From Moringa oleifera (taxonomy: Eukaryota; Streptophyta; Magnoliopsida; Brassicales; Moringaceae), in contig JAJFZO010000836.1 in the NCBI GenBank assembly GCA_021397835.1, positions 558,001 to 622,000 of the forward strand: a stretch of 64,000 nucleotides of DNA, written 5' to 3'. Shown in pieces: positions 1 to 19,800 of the stretch; positions within the stretch are counted from its first letter, which is position 1; every line of letters begins with the position of its first letter. The position numbers and the translations under genes are program-made. The notes beneath the pieces were generated by a model. That model made no database searches and was not told the origin of the DNA. It saw only the letters and a program-made list of their open reading frames with translations.

Positions 1-5539
<5,539 letters not shown>

Positions 5540-5774
5540 TGCCACATAAACACGTAACTAAATGAACCCACGGAGAAACATTTGAAATTTAAAAGAGATT
5601 CACAAACAAGCCCACCAAAGAAAAGAAAAAAAACAAACGAAATAACGAAAAGCAAACAGAGTTGTTGAGGCCGGCACGACTCAGACAGAGGGAGTGAGGA
5701 ACGAAAGAGATGGTTCCCGCGTTTGTTAGTTGTGGGTAAACGTTAGGGACGGCCAAATCCCTGTGTTACAGTCA

Positions 5775-5776
<2 letters not shown>

Positions 5777-5810
<34 letters not shown>
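5777..5810. repeat. (CT)n tract upstream of ARK1
   Basis: CT dinucleotide run, with one CCC interruption, about 240 bases upstream of the ATG. On the ARK1 sense strand it reads as GA. GA/CT tracts are common in plant core promoters and 5' leaders, so it may fall in the leader or promoter. That role is inferred from position only. Confidence 0.85.
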
Positions 5811-7124
5811 TCTTTACATTATTTAGAATTTTAGAATTTATTTATTGGGGTCAGCTGAAGAGGTGCAGGCTGTGTCTAATAAATAGTTTATTAATACTTT
5901 TTCTGAATTTCAAAAAGTTTCACAAACTTTTTTCATTTTTTCTTGGAAAATGAGAAGAAAGCATATTAGCTACTTATTATTCTTTTTTTGTTCTTTTATC
6001 TGGTGGATTTGATGGCTGTCATGATCACATTACTCAAATATTTATTATTATATTAATTATAATTTTATATAATAAAATAAAATTTAATTAAAAAATTTTA
6101 TATTTTTGCATTATTATTAAACAATAATACAAAAATAAGTATCATTAATAGTTATTTTATTTTTTAAATTTAATATTATTTTAAAAATATTCAATCAAAA
6201 AACATATAAAACTTTGACTTCTCATACATTATTTTTATTTTACAAAATATTTAAAAAATTATAAACATACATTCTGATATCATTATATTGACTAATTAGT
6301 ATGAAGATGAAAATTAATTTAAAAATTCATAATAATATATTATTAAAAATACAAATATAAATTATTTTTTATAATATATCATTTTATTATATTAAATTAA
6401 TAAAAAATTTCACTATAATTCACAAAACTTTATATTTAACAATTTTTTTTTTGTTACTACCATTTTCATTTCATGTCATTAAAATGTGAATTTCTCTAAA
6501 ATCTAAAGTTTTTGACACCTTATAGTATGTCACCATGCCATTATTTGTCGGACTAAATTGTCGGTGCCACAGCTTCTAATATCGTGAACTCAATAATTGG
6601 GTGGGTGTCTAGCCATCACATGATATTAGACAAATATCATACAATAGGCATCAAGATTTGGATCACAAAGGCTAAATATTCAATAGTTTCTTTGTTTGCA
6701 CATGTAGGACCATATGAATTGTTGTTTCTCTCCAAATGGGTACCACATTGCCTTCTCTTTGAACAATCCTCTTTCCATAATAATAATAAAATCAAATTAT
6801 CATAATTTTTATTTTTTAATATTTTAAATAGAAATTATTGATAAAAAATTAAAACTTTTTTGTTAATTTAATTTATGTTGATATTTTAAAAAATTAGTTT
6901 TAATTAAAGCAAGTCAACATATGATAAAATAAAATAATTTTTTTTTATTAATTTAGTTTTGTTGAGTTTTTAAACAAGTATTGGCATCTGCTGGTTTAAT
7001 AATTTAAAAGGATAAATTTTTTGTATTTATTTTCTTATATTAATATAACAAAAAGTAAAAGTTATATTAATTTTTTCTTTAAACAACACCTTGATTTCTA
7101 ATAAGTTTTGAGATAAACCAATAA

Positions 7125-7230
7125 TTATCAATTTAAATTAAATTGAATTCCAAAATTTTAAAAATTAAAAATATTTTATAATAAATTTTGACTGAAACTA
7201 TTTATATATTTTTATTATGTCATAAAAAAT
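7125..7230 (-). repeat. Dispersed A+T-rich repeat, reverse copy
   Basis: Reverse-orientation copy of the core at 47552-47690. It contains AATATTTTATAATAAATTTT followed by a GACTGAAACTATTTATA block and a CATAAAAAATTTTAAAATTT tail. Confidence 0.5.
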
Positions 7231-9547
7231 TTTAAAATTTTAAAATACTAAAAATAGTTTTTTTAAAATGTATACAAAAAATTTAAAAAATTCATAAAAA
7301 ATAGTTTGTAACTCCAAAATTATTTAAATTTTAAAAAATAAATTTTAAATAGATTAAAATTTATTTAAATTATTTTTAAAATATTTCAACAACTAAAGTA
7401 CCCTTAATATTTTACAATTATTCGAGCTAAAATGTAATTTAAACTAAATTAAAATATTAAATATATAATTAATTTAATCAATACTGTAACAAATAAATAT
7501 AATATAAAATTTTATATATTTACTTTAACTAATAAATAAAAATATCTTCTTTATTTTTAAAAATTAGAAAACAATATTACTCAAATTTAAAAAAAAAAAA
7601 ATCCTTCAATTCAAAATCTTCTATTGATTTTAGTTATGTTAAACTTTTGCAGGAATGATAATATGTGACCATTTAATAAAAGTAATAGTTAAGATTATAT
7701 TCATATTTTTTTAAAAAAAATTTATAATATTATTATAAATTACAAAATTACTCTTTAAGCTTCATATCAAAAATTCAATACAAACAAAGACCTTTTCTAA
7801 CCTTTCACACTAAATTTAATATCATTTTGATATTAGAAGAACATCTTATTAAAATATTTCAATTTATTTATTTTAATAATATTAAATAATTATTAATAAA
7901 TTAATTAAATTATATGTTAAATATTGATATTATTTTAAAACTTTATGAAATATTCTCAACAATGTATTTTTACATAATAATATAATATTATATATTTTAA
8001 TTATTTATCAAATTTTAATTTAATTAAAAGTTTAAAAAATTATTTAATAATTTTAAAAAAATATATATATTTAGTGTTATGCACCAAATATGGTATTACA
8101 TTATAGCTTTTGGTACTTTGATGTCTTAAGAAAAGATTCACATCTTTCATTGATTTGACTTATACTAATTTTTTATAAAATAATAACACATAATAATTTA
8201 ATAAAATTAATAATTAATTATATCAATAAAATTATCTTTTGCTCAGCTATCTTAAATTAAAATTTAAAAACAAATACTTACATTCTTTGTGAGTTTTCAA
8301 TGTGAGACTTTATTTATAATTGTTGTTAATATTAATAGTTTTGTACATACACATGAGATGGATATGATTTTTACTTATATAATTATTTTAATACTTTTTT
8401 AGAACGTTATTAAAAGTACTAAAATATTTTTTATTCACATCAAAATTAGTAAAAAAATATAAAATATAAATATTTAAAAAATAAAAATATTTTATTTATT
8501 TTAATAATATTTTAAAATAGTATTATGATAATTACGAAGTAAAAGTCATAAACATATTATGTATGTGCATAAAATCATTAATATTAATAAAAATTATAAA
8601 TAAAAATTTATATTAAAAATATAATAAAAATATAAATTTTAAATAAATACTATTTTTTATATCTCGATTTGTGAGTAAAATAAAAATTTTTTATGTAATT
8701 AATTTTAAAATTAATAATTAAAATTTATTTATTTATTTTTATATTAACATAATAAATTAAAAAAATATCTTTAACGCAGATGTACCAAATATTTTTATTT
8801 TATGAAAAATCTTGTCTTATTTATCTCCTTGAAAATCAAATGGTAAAAAAAAATCTAATAAAATAGCATTGGATCAAAACATACTTAAGATAAGCATAAA
8901 ATTCTTATCCCATAATAAAGCCACAAGTACATTTTGCCAGGCCTCTACTTCCTCAGTCTTAGACCCTAATAAATGTAAGAACATTTTTATTTTTTTTTGA
9001 ACTTTCTTGATCTTAGATCTTAATAAATGTGAGATCCACAACTTAAGAGCTTGCGTTTTGAGTGACTTGTCAACATCTATTAGTGTCGAGGCAATTCAAG
9101 GTGAATAAGTCAGAGAGATCTCTTAACAGATTGTGACACAGACTCAATATTTTGGTTTTTTGGAAAGACCATAAGTTCTATGAGCTTTTAATGCAAACAA
9201 AAAGATCTGGGTTGTTCTGTCAAACTCATGATTCATGGTATAATAAAGGGGAGAACATGGTAAGGCTTAATTAGTGACAAAAATGAGCCAATTATAAGAC
9301 CATAATGTCTAATTTAATAAATCTGTGACACTTTCTTCTTCCTTTTGTAACTTTCACACCAAAAATTGAAATCTCACATGGGTTTGGCTCATCTTGATCA
9401 TGGTGTGTCTTCTACCATTTTAGTTTGTTTATTTTAAAAAAATATTTATACATAATAAATTTTAAATAAATATAAAAATTGTAAGTTATATTCTTTTTTA
9501 TTTTACATTTCAAAATATTTGTTGAATTTATTATGTATCATATTTTA

Positions 9548-9780
9548 ATTTGATTCAATTTAATTATTGTTAATTTAAAATTTAAAAAAATATTTAAATT
9601 AAATATTTTATAACAAATCTTAACTTAAAAATTCTCAATTTAATCCAATTTAGATCATATTGTAAATTTTTTTAAAAGAGCTATTCAGACTAAATTTTTT
9701 TACAACAAATTTTAGTTTTAAAATATTTTTAAAAATATAAAAAATTTCATGATATCATTATAAAAAATATAAATTTTTTA
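9548..9780 (-). repeat. Dispersed A+T-rich repeat, reverse, possibly two partial copies
   Basis: AATATTTTATAACAAATCTT near 9600 and TTTTACAACAAATTTTAG near 9700 look like two overlapping or nested versions of the same core, ending in the ATCATTATAAAAAATATAAA motif seen in other reverse copies. Confidence 0.45.
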
Positions 9781-10600
9781 AATAATAATTTTAAAAAAAT
9801 TTTTATAATCAAAATTTTAAAAATTTATAAGAAATAACTTGTTTAAAATTAAAATATTAACTTGAAAGGGTATATAAAATTTATATAAATTATTATTGAA
9901 TATTTTCACAATAATAAAGTACTTTGTTCTAGAAACTAAATATACAATTAATTCAATTAATATATCAAAATTTTAAAAAATAAATTTAATTTAATTATAT
10001 TTATTGTAAAATTTATTTTGTTTATTTTTTCTTCCCACATTACTATAAAAAAATATATTTATTTTTTCAAACAAATGAACAAAATATAAAATTAAAAAAT
10101 CTCACATCTGTGATCATGTTACCTACATGATTTGAAAGCTAATAGATTGCATCTTTGAAAGGGCTTCTAATAATATAATAAATTGATTATAAAATCAATG
10201 AGCTGGAAGGGTATCAAAATAATTTCAGTGGGTACCCTCTTTGTGTCTGTTTTGTTGTATGCTTGTAGAAACAAAAATAAATACTAAAATTCTCTTTTTA
10301 GATGCAAAAGCAACATTTATTTATTTTTTTTTTATAGTTCACTTTCTGCTAATCAGAAGAAATTCCTTCATAAAAGCTGACAATTTTTATATATAAAGAG
10401 AACCTGTTGCAGGGCGCTGATTTGAGAACTTATGTGACAACCACAATTAAAGCCAAATTAATTACAAAGCACAGAAACATTTATGTAAACAATTGATCAG
10501 CACTTCACCCTAATATTTCTTATAAGAATGAAAGTAATCTGATTATATTGTTAGTGCAAGTCAAATATGCAACATGTTTTCGTGCGGTAATAGACACATA

Positions 10601-10906
10601 TCAAGTATGAGAAAAAATAAAGATTGTCAAAACCTTGAAAAGATATAAAATCAACACCATCCTTTCTCGGTTTGCCGATTGAAGTATGTCTACCTGCAAA
10701 GCATTGAGCACAGAAATCCCATGTCCAAGTGCTAATTCATAGAGCTTGAAGCCCGCATCTATCACATTACCCCTTTGTTCGTTAAAAACAGTAGGGTTGT
10801 GAGAGGAATGCTTCTCCTGCACATTTATGGATTCCATTGTGTTATATAAGTAGTCACAACTTTCATGGCCTAAATTTATCCCTCTCCCTTCAACAGCACC
10901 TACCAC
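10601..10906 (-). other. Unrecognised open frame downstream of SVR1
   Basis: An open frame of about 100 codons on the minus strand, beginning at a GTG (10906); the first in-frame ATG gives MESINVQEKHSS. The first 80 residues have balanced, protein-like composition (for example FKLYELALGHGISVLNALQ), while the last 20 look like intron or untranslated sequence. The Q codon after LNALQ is CAG followed by GTAGAC, a possible splice donor. I recognise no domain. It may be an exon of an unannotated gene, a decayed gene fragment, or part of a longer SVR1 3' region, whose coding stop is about 440 bases upstream. Confidence 0.25.
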
Positions 10907-11342
10907 TCCAGCACAACTCAGGAAGACAACATACTGATTCTACTAGCACTCAACAGCTGGAAACCTCTGCATTAATCAACATGATATCAGAGCAGCAGTC
11001 ATATTATAAATGCATCAGTAAATGCATGTTGGAAAGACTGATACACATAAATCATTCCAATTTGGTGCTGCCTCTATTGCATTTTGAGAAAAGAGACATT
11101 TTAAAATACAAGAAATTTGTTTTATCTCTTGTCAAATAAATCCAAAACAGTTTGATCCAGTTCTGACAAATTAAAACAGATTTATCTAGATGTGATTTCA
11201 TTCTTGTGAGAGATATTAGGGTGAAAATATAATTTAAAGAGAATTTCCAGAAAAAGCTCTTAACAACATGGCCAATATTAATAACTTGCCTGAAGGGAGC
11301 GCATGCAATAAATGTATTGGCGGTTGTTAAGTCACAACATCC

Positions 11343-14300
11343 CTAATTCTTCCAACCAATTGACTCAAGATCACTTTGATTTAGTTCAAGGTGCTTCCCT
11401 AGCCTGAAATATAAGGACAATGAGCATGAGTCTCCTGGCTAAAACATAGGACGAGTTGGAATGGAAAATATAAAAACAGCATCTGCATAGTGCTACTTTC
11501 TGCATGGGTTTTGTATTCACATCAGCAGCCAAAGAGCAACCATCTTTTGGTACACTTATGAAAAAGAAAACGAAGCATAGATTGGCAAACAAGTCACCTC
11601 TGATTTTAGAGTTCCATTCATATTCAAAAAATGGTCACACTTTTTCATAAACTAAAGCTTGATTACATAACCATAGACATCTTTAGTTTCATCTATATCC
11701 ATTTCAAAGTGCTTTTGGAAAGGGAACAGAAACAAAATGGTGGAAATATCATCATAGACAAATAACAACACAAAGCTAAACATTGTTAAAAAAAAACATA
11801 CAAACAAAAGAAAAATTGTTCTGAATGTCTTTCCATCTCCACACTGTCACTAAACGTTTCCTCTAAACATTAAAAACAAAGACTAGATTCCGGTTTAAAG
11901 GTGAAAAACAAAAAAAAAAGACAGTGCAATGATACCCGAGATCTGATGGAAGTTTGAAACCACCTATACGTACACGCTTCAGAGCATGAATCTGCAGTAA
12001 TAGTAAATAGCCTTAGTATAACATAACTAGTAGATAAATCTAAGCGAAACTAGCATGTGTCCAGTCAAACAAACCAATGGGAAGCCCAAATTTAGCATGG
12101 ATTAACCACAAAATCCTCAGTTTTCATAATCAATAATGCATCTGTTAAATATTCAATTTATCACAGATATAGTAACTCTAATCCTTTATATTTTACCGAT
12201 AAAAGCATCAAACAATATTTAATAAACTGAAAAATGAAATTCGAAGAAGAAGATGAAATATTCATATGATTAGTTACATGTATCCTCTACAACTACTTAG
12301 TCCTCAACAGCTATCTCAAAAAAATTTATGATGGTTCACTTGTCTCTGAGATAGGCTCCATCAACTAAAATAAATAGAAAACAAGTTGCATTTTGGTAGG
12401 AAAAAAAACTGCTCTAACCAATAAACCAAACTGACCTCAAGTCCAGCATTTTTCACAAGCTCTCGAACTTCATGGTTCCTCCCTTCATGAACCTGCAAAA
12501 AAAAAAAAAACACAGTTTAAGCAGATAAAAGTTAGCTCATAATACCAGAGAGCCTCATGTAGCTGATAAAGGATGGAGAGAATAGCACGTAAATGGAGAA
12601 ATATCGACTAAAAGGTTTTGATGGTTTTGTTCATTCTTTGGACAACGAGACATCAAGATTTCCTAATAAGGGCAGAAACAAAGCTAAACAATCAGTAGGC
12701 TCATGAGGCTACAAATACGGACCAAATGGTCTCAAAGGTTAAAAAATTGCACCCTTAGCCTGAACTTCACAACTACTGTTCTATCTATACAATACACAAT
12801 TTTCTGTGAACTAAAAGCATCCAAAGCGGAACAAAATGCAAATCAATTATATGAATTATAGAAAAGGATCTCTTGAGCATAGAAGATTATTTAAATGACT
12901 TATATATTCAGTCTCATTCCAGGTACCACAAGATTTATGTGAGTCACAAATCATTGCAACTGATTCTAGAAAATCAATTTCTAAGATGACAAAGTAAACT
13001 TAAGAGAAATGAGACATTTTACTTAGGACACCTCTTTTCCAAAAGTTCTATAGAAATATCAAAAAAATTCAGTTGTGTTGTAAAACATCATTGTGCATAA
13101 TGCTGAAAAAAATGATGCCAATATTTCAGTAGATAGTTTGTAAATTCAAAAGTTTCCCCCAAAAGGAAAATTAGAAGTTACTATTTCAGGTTTTAGAAAT
13201 ATTCAAATTGGGCTGAGGTCAAAATCACCCATAAAATAATTGACACTTTTCAGACCATTATTAAATGTAGAAGGTATCTTCACAGTAATTCTCTATGATG
13301 TTGCATGGTTAGAGTATGTGTGAAACTTTGTGGTCCCATATGTTACTCAAGGTATCTTTAGATCCTCCAATATAGTCAAGAAACAAATAAACACAGTTTC
13401 TATATTTAGTTTCCAATAAAATAGCACTTCCAAAAAGTTAGAAACATGAATGGAAGTTACATATTTCTTCATTAAATAAACTTTAAAAAAATTGCTCCAA
13501 TGCATATTTCCCATATACATGAAAACCTCCACTTCATCCGAATGTGAACCAGACCGTCATTCTGTAAACAAACATAATTGGCAGAACTGACTATGAAAAG
13601 CAACGGTCACTCAAGCAGAGGAGAAAAATCTAGTTCAAGATAAAGGCAACTTCAACATTGTCATCAATAACACAGAAAAACAAAGTTCAAAGCATGATAG
13701 AAAGAATGAACTGTGAAAGATGTAAAGAAATTTAAATAAACTTGAAAAGAGAACATTTACCACAACACGAATGCGAGGTCTTGGCATATCAGGCTGGTGA
13801 GGCAGTAACTCCACAGAATCTGGAATGCAGTTGTTGCCCTCTATGATCGTTCCTTCACTGATGGCAACTAAATGTCGCTTATTTACAGCACCATCAATCG
13901 TTGCAATATATCTGCCACCTCACAATGATAAAGCATACATTATCAGCAGAGACACTAAACCAGCTTCCAATATCGCCACAACAGATGATAAGAATAAACA
14001 AAAAAATTATCAATTATACTCCAAACAACAACTAAAATTAGCATTCATAAGTTATAACCAGCTAAAAATCCAACTAACTGATTATATCAAGCAAGTTTAG
14101 CACGTAAATCCATTGGTGTAGCCCATCTATTAGATCATCAAAATAAAACAAAAGGATAATAATTCCTCAAACATTTCCCTGGAAATATTACTAAGTTACT
14201 GTCGGATGCAAAGCCTGAAAACCATTCTTTCTGGACAGTCAAACACAACAATTACAAACAAATAACAGATCATGTGAAACCTTACTCCTTCTGTAAGTTA

Positions 14301-15849
14301 AAGGAAGGATGTGAAAGTTTTTGAGCAAAATCTCCTGAAAAGAACAAAAGAAAATAGTAAGAAATGCTGTAAGATGAACCTGCTCAGCTTCAAGTGTACA
14401 TCTATAAGCAATGGATGGTTACATAACCAGCAATATGCATACCATCATTAGTGACAATAATTAAACCACTTGTGGCAACATCAAGGCGACCAACTGTAAA
14501 CAGTCGGGGTTTGGGTACTCCTGGATTTCTTTTGTCCTAATTTGCAGAAACAAAGATATCAAAAAATCATTTAATGTAAATATCTCCACACTGGTAGTGG
14601 CTTCCTTTTCATTTCAGTCAAGTAAATTCATAAGCAGGAAATATAGAACTAAAGTCGCCATCTTACCCATCTCTTCAGATAATCCTCAAACAGACTCAAG
14701 ACGGATCTACACTGTTTCTCACCAGATGAGCAGATGTACCTGCCATAACATGATTGTATTAATGTCTCTAAAATATCAAACAAGAAAATAACTATTAAAA
14801 GTTACTAAAAATCTGTAGCAGGTCACAACAAACCCTTTTGGCTTGTTTAGAGCAAGATACACCTTTGGAGGCAGTCTCTTTGGGAGTCGGTTACCATTGA
14901 CATAAATAATATCCTTCACAGGGTCAACCCGAGTCTGCATATTCAGGCAAAGAAAGCATATAAACTCAGGAATTGTATGTCTCTTATCCAGAAAAGCAGT
15001 AAGTAAGATATACTAAAACAAAACCAACTTAACAAAACAAAGGACAACATTTGCCAAGAGAACTAGGGGCTGACCTGCGGAGTGTTGCACACCGAGCCAT
15101 TAACAGTGACCTTGCCATCAAAAATAAGCTCTTCACTGCTCCGTCTCGATGCCACTGATAATATCACAACCATAGAATTATGAGACCTCCCAGACCATTA
15201 CTACAAGAAACCATCGACAAAAACTCAATATATACTTCTCTACAAGCACAAAAAGTAACAATACAAATTGGATGACGTATACACATAAATATCAGCATGA
15301 ACATATAGAATTATGGCGGTAAACAGAATTATAGCGTCGATTACCTCCGGCAGCAGCTAGCACCTTACTGAGGCGCTGGGGAGGCTCCCTGAAGTTCTGA
15401 TTATAAAACCTCCGCGCCGCCTTGGACAGCTTCGGCTCTGCAGAAGCAGCCTCAATTTTCTTTTTTTTCTCCTTCTTCTTTGCATTACCCGACTTGGCAT
15501 CAGCAAGCGCGTGGATAAGACGCGCAGGAGGGTGGGCCTGGAGCTTGAGGTTGCCAGCCTCGCCACGCACAATCCACGGAATGAAAAGCTGCTGCCCACC
15601 ACCAGAACCATCAATAAAAGCCAACTCTTCTCCTTGTTCTTCTGCATCCTCTAGTCCTTTCTGGGTTTTGGGTCTGGGTTTCGGTGGTGCAAATGAGATC
15701 TCGAATTCTAGAGGAGGAGAAGAAGAAGAGACAGAGCATCTGACGAGAGGGAGCGTACGTATAGGAGAGAAGAGTGGAACGAGAGCAGGTACTTTGCTCC
15801 AGAGGAGTGAAGAAGAGAGTGACACTGTAGCTGCAGCAATGGACGCCAT
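11343..15849 (-). CDS. SVR1: Chloroplast ribosomal large-subunit pseudouridine synthase, SVR1-like
   Basis: RsuA/RluB-type pseudouridine synthase, expected to modify chloroplast 23S rRNA; Arabidopsis SVR1 affects chloroplast translation and leaf variegation. Ten exons: 15849-15345, 15154-15075, 14934-14834, 14739-14667, 14536-14443, 14334-14286, 13911-13761, 12492-12436, 11991-11936 and 11403-11343. They sum to 1227 nt, or 408 residues, close to the Arabidopsis length as I recall it. The Ser/Ala-rich N-terminus (MASIAAATVSLSSS) fits a transit peptide, followed by a Lys-rich linker. An S4 RNA-binding segment (QRLSKVLAAAGVASRRSSEE) spans the exon 1/2 junction. The catalytic motif is FTVGRLDVATSGLIIVTNDG, with the Asp of GRLD as nucleophile. 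A later family motif is VHEGRNHEVRELV, and the protein ends in ESIGWKN. All junctions keep frame with GT-AG borders. The adjacent SDP6 gene lies upstream in the same orientation. Confidence 0.93.
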
Positions 15850-15859
15850 GCCTGGGAAT

Positions 15860-16853
15860 TCTTTCTCTGTGTTGTGGATAGGGAAAATGAAGTAGGGGGG
15901 GGTGTTGAGGTTTTTGACGTTCGATTCCTTTTATTGTTTTTGTTTCAGTTCTGTGAAGTAGGAGCTGCAACTTGCGACCTGGCCTAGATAATTGAATAGG
16001 GAGTAAATGGACCATTCGGCACTCAAATAGAATCAGAATTGGTTGAATTAGGGTCCAACTCAGGCAATCAAAGTTTCCCAATAAACCCATAAACCATGTA
16101 TTAGTCAGCCCTCCATCAGAAAACATATTCCAGTTGATAAATTCAAGAAATGAAATTGCCGTTTTAGCTTACTTTAGAATGAAAATAAAAATATTTTTAA
16201 TGCATCCAAACTACTTCAAAAAGACATACATTTTAATAAAAATTAAGATCCAAAAACATAATTAATTAATTAATTCATGAATGAAGACCATTATAACCTA
16301 CCAGCATATGGATCGTTTCTTCCGTATGAATATGTAATTTCACATTTTCACCATGATCAGGATGGAAACAAGAAGGCCACCATGGCTCTCATCCTTTTAC
16401 CAAGTATGAATATGAGTTAAGAGTACTGAGAAAAAAACCATTCAGTAATCAGGGTGATACATAATGTAACAGACACTAAACCTTCTTTTTCAGGTCAACT
16501 GGTAAGTAATGGCTAATCAAGCCACTTGAGGTATAGAAGATAAGAGTGTCCTGGGCAGAGGTGACATTATTCTGGCGCTTCTGTGGAAGGCTCTAAAGAA
16601 TCAATTGCCTTCAATAAAATGTGTAAGCGATAGTCTCATGGCATACATACTACTGCCATCTGCTGGATGCAGCAGTATATATATATATAGTGTTAGCAGT
16701 AAGAAAATATGCTGCAAAAGTAGATATGCAGAACCCTTAATCCTGTTTGCTTGAGTGGATTACCTGAAATAGAGACACGAACAAGTCAATAACTATATAA
16801 GAAGTTCGGAAAGCCTCAAATGATAGAATAAGTGAAATAAATGACATTGCTTA
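15860..16853. other. Spacer between SVR1 start and SDP6 stop
   Basis: About 1 kb that should hold the SVR1 promoter and leader and the SDP6 3' untranslated region. A short (TA)n run lies at 16676-16689. A + frame over 15422-15895 and a - frame over 15611-16126 are shadows or non-ATG frames of the SVR1 first exon and leader. Confidence 0.6.
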
Positions 16854-19800
16854 CTAGTGTTTGCCATCATGGAACTGAGCATTTTTAGAAGACTTGAAAG
16901 TTTCCAGGAATTTTTTAGCCATCTGCAACTCGTGCTTCTGCCTTGACTTGTCCCAGTTGTGTTCAGTTGCCAATATTTCGATGATGCGTGGCAATGCTCG
17001 GCCTGCTGCATCGGTGTCAAGGAAAGCAAGCCGTGACCTCCTAGCAACGAAATCAACCGCAGATTCACAGTACTCATGGCGAGCACAGTAGGCAACCTCA
17101 GCCTCAAGAAAAGGATATCCATGGGCAAGCCGCTTCCCCATGTTCTCATTCTAAAGATGGAAAAGTGGATTTAAAATCTTAACACAAAAATAGTACCTAT
17201 CACATGTTCATGCACAAAACTAACTATATGAAAATCAAATTAAAATCACAAGGCAAGACAATATTGATTCAAACAATGGGATGGACTCTATTTTATCGAT
17301 TGAAAGTAAATGCATAATATATCATTCGACCATTCCATTAGACTGTAGCTAGTCCATTTTCTACGAGATGATGAAGTCCCTGGAGACTTCAACATTTTCC
17401 ATAATACTCGCCTGCATTTGTAACACTTACCAATTCTAGCACTTTGGAATTGGTCCATCACTTTCAAGGAGGTGATGAAATCCCAGAAGACTTTCAAATT
17501 TTCAATAGAACTTAAGTCTATTAGTTTTAACCTTACCAGAGGCCACTGTTTCAACACTACAACGCATGGTATCCGTTTTTGTTTCCTTCAAGAAACAATA
17601 AACTATTGTCTGCAAATTACTCCCAAACCAACATGCTATTCATATTCTGCAGGCTTAACATTATACCATAATCAGGCCATCTATGATCTGAGTAAGAAAA
17701 TAATCCAAAGCAATGGAGTCGAAAACAGTTTAAGCAGAAGACAGATCTTGTTTGCAAATACACATTAAAAACCAAGACAGTGATGACATTAATAGACAAT
17801 CTCAAATTAATAGCTTCCTTGGAACCATAAGCTACAATTAAAAATGCACATCTATGAGAACCACTTTGAAGTTTTAACAAGAAGAGATGAAATAATGCTC
17901 ACGACTCCAACTTCCTTTTATTTCTGATTTTTATTTCACTAAGCAAGCACCTTTCATCTTTATGAGGATCTAAAATGGTAAACAAAATACAGCGTTCACC
18001 GGGCAATCAAATATCATATTTCAACAAATTATGTCAAACAGATGGAAGACTAGGGTGAGAAAATTGTCATATTCCTTTTGAGTATCTTATTTCTAGAAGT
18101 ACATGTTCAAAGAAAATTACTTAGTCCATATGTGACATCTTAAAACAAATAAACATAGCACATAAAGAGAAGTAAGGCACTAATCCATACATGTCACAGA
18201 ATCAATATGTATTAATACAGCATGTTCAGCTATTAGTTATAAGTACATTAGAATATTCACAAGAAATATGACTTCATTCAAAGAGAAATATGTAATGAGA
18301 ATGCATATATTGACTTTTCATGTATCAAAACTATGCAAACCAATAAATCATTAAACAAGAGAAAACTACCAATAAATCATTAAGCAAGAGGAAACTACCA
18401 AAAAGAAAATTCTTAAAATCTGAAAGATAGAGCAAGAGAAACTAACCTGAGCTATGGTAGCCACTCTTTCTGCCATTGTACCATATGCATGAGATAAATG
18501 CTTTGCTGCAGCAGTGTCCATTGCTCCAGGAACAACTTTGCCACCATGTGACTTCTTCATGCGCACATATTGCTGAGCAAGAACTGTAAAGGACGAAGGC
18601 TCCCAGCCATCAGCACCAACGAGCTGCAGGTTCTGAGTTAAGCATCCACTGGCTGGATTCAACTTTCCAGATTTGATGGCCGCATCAACTGCATCTTCTG
18701 CCATGCTGAAAGTGATTTTTTTTAAGTAAAATAAATGCCCAACAAAAAGTGTGATCACAAAATGACTTTACAGAATAAAAGGCTTAGTTTATACAATGTT
18801 GTTTGACTCTTATGAAGACGATTTTGGTTAGAGATAGGCTATAGAGTCACTCTCAGCTGTCATGAGATGCAATCAGCCATTGGTAAACAGAACTTAACTC
18901 ATCCAGACACACATTACCTTCGGTAAGTAGTCCACTTTCCACCCGTGATTGTGACCAAACCAGGATAATCTTCAGACACAACATGATCTCTGGATATGCT
19001 CTCAGTGTTCTTTGCTGTTGGATCCACTGCTAGTGGGCGAATACCACTCCAAGCAGAGAGAACATCGGTGCGCCGTACCTAATTTTGTGACCCTTGCTTT
19101 AGTATCCTCAAGCGGACAAAGTGTCTAAGAGGAACACTACCTAGACTTGGAACAACCAATATTTAAAAGCTTTGATTTGCAATAAATATCAAATCATAAC
19201 AGGTGGACCCATAGACAACATATCTAAGGAAAAATAAAATCAAAATGTTGTGAGCTGAAACCTGTCATCTTGTTAAAGGAGTACAGCAGTACATCGACTA
19301 TATAATAGTGTTAGCATTCATCTTCTACCAAAACAAGCCCAAGTCAAAATTAAATGTATAAGGAAAAATATTTAGACAATGACAATTAGGTGCAAAAGAA
19401 ATAAGAGCGATTTTTTTATGCTCCAACAGGAGTCCTATGCCCCAAGCCGGCCCCTTAAAAATAAGGAGCTTAATCAAAGCATCATACAAACAAGAAATGC
19501 ACTTCAGCAAGCAAGTATACACACATACAGCAAGTAACAAACCAGAGATATAAACAAATTTCACATATAAAATATCTTATTTCATTTAACAAGTGATAAA
19601 AACATGATCTATGACCTTTAAAGATTCATCTAACAAAATTTATTCCAGCAGAAGAATATTCAACATTTTGATGGGTAAATTTAAATTTTTGGCTAAACAA
19701 GAATATACATAATAATACCAAACTCCCTATTCTTTTTTAATCACAACAGTGCGATACCACAAATAGAGGAATACTAATAGATTTAGTTTTTTATTTTATT

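Larger units (their letters stand above)
5830..10590. other. A+T-rich intergenic region without a recognisable gene
   Basis: About 4.8 kb, mostly oligo-A/oligo-T mosaics, including copies of the dispersed A+T-rich repeat described under 47552-47690. Two stretches are less A+T-rich: roughly 6530-6790 and 8930-9410. The second holds a diverged direct duplication (TCTTAGACCCTAATAAATG near 8957 and TCTTAGATCTTAATAAATG near 9011). No open frame here resembles a known protein. Confidence 0.7.

Noticed and set aside
5540..5545. Two extra residues at the ARK1 N-terminus
   Set aside because: The longer frame starts with GTG; the first in-frame ATG is at 5539.
15422..15895. 157-codon plus-strand frame
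   Set aside because: Antisense shadow of SVR1 exon 1, which has strong family similarity.
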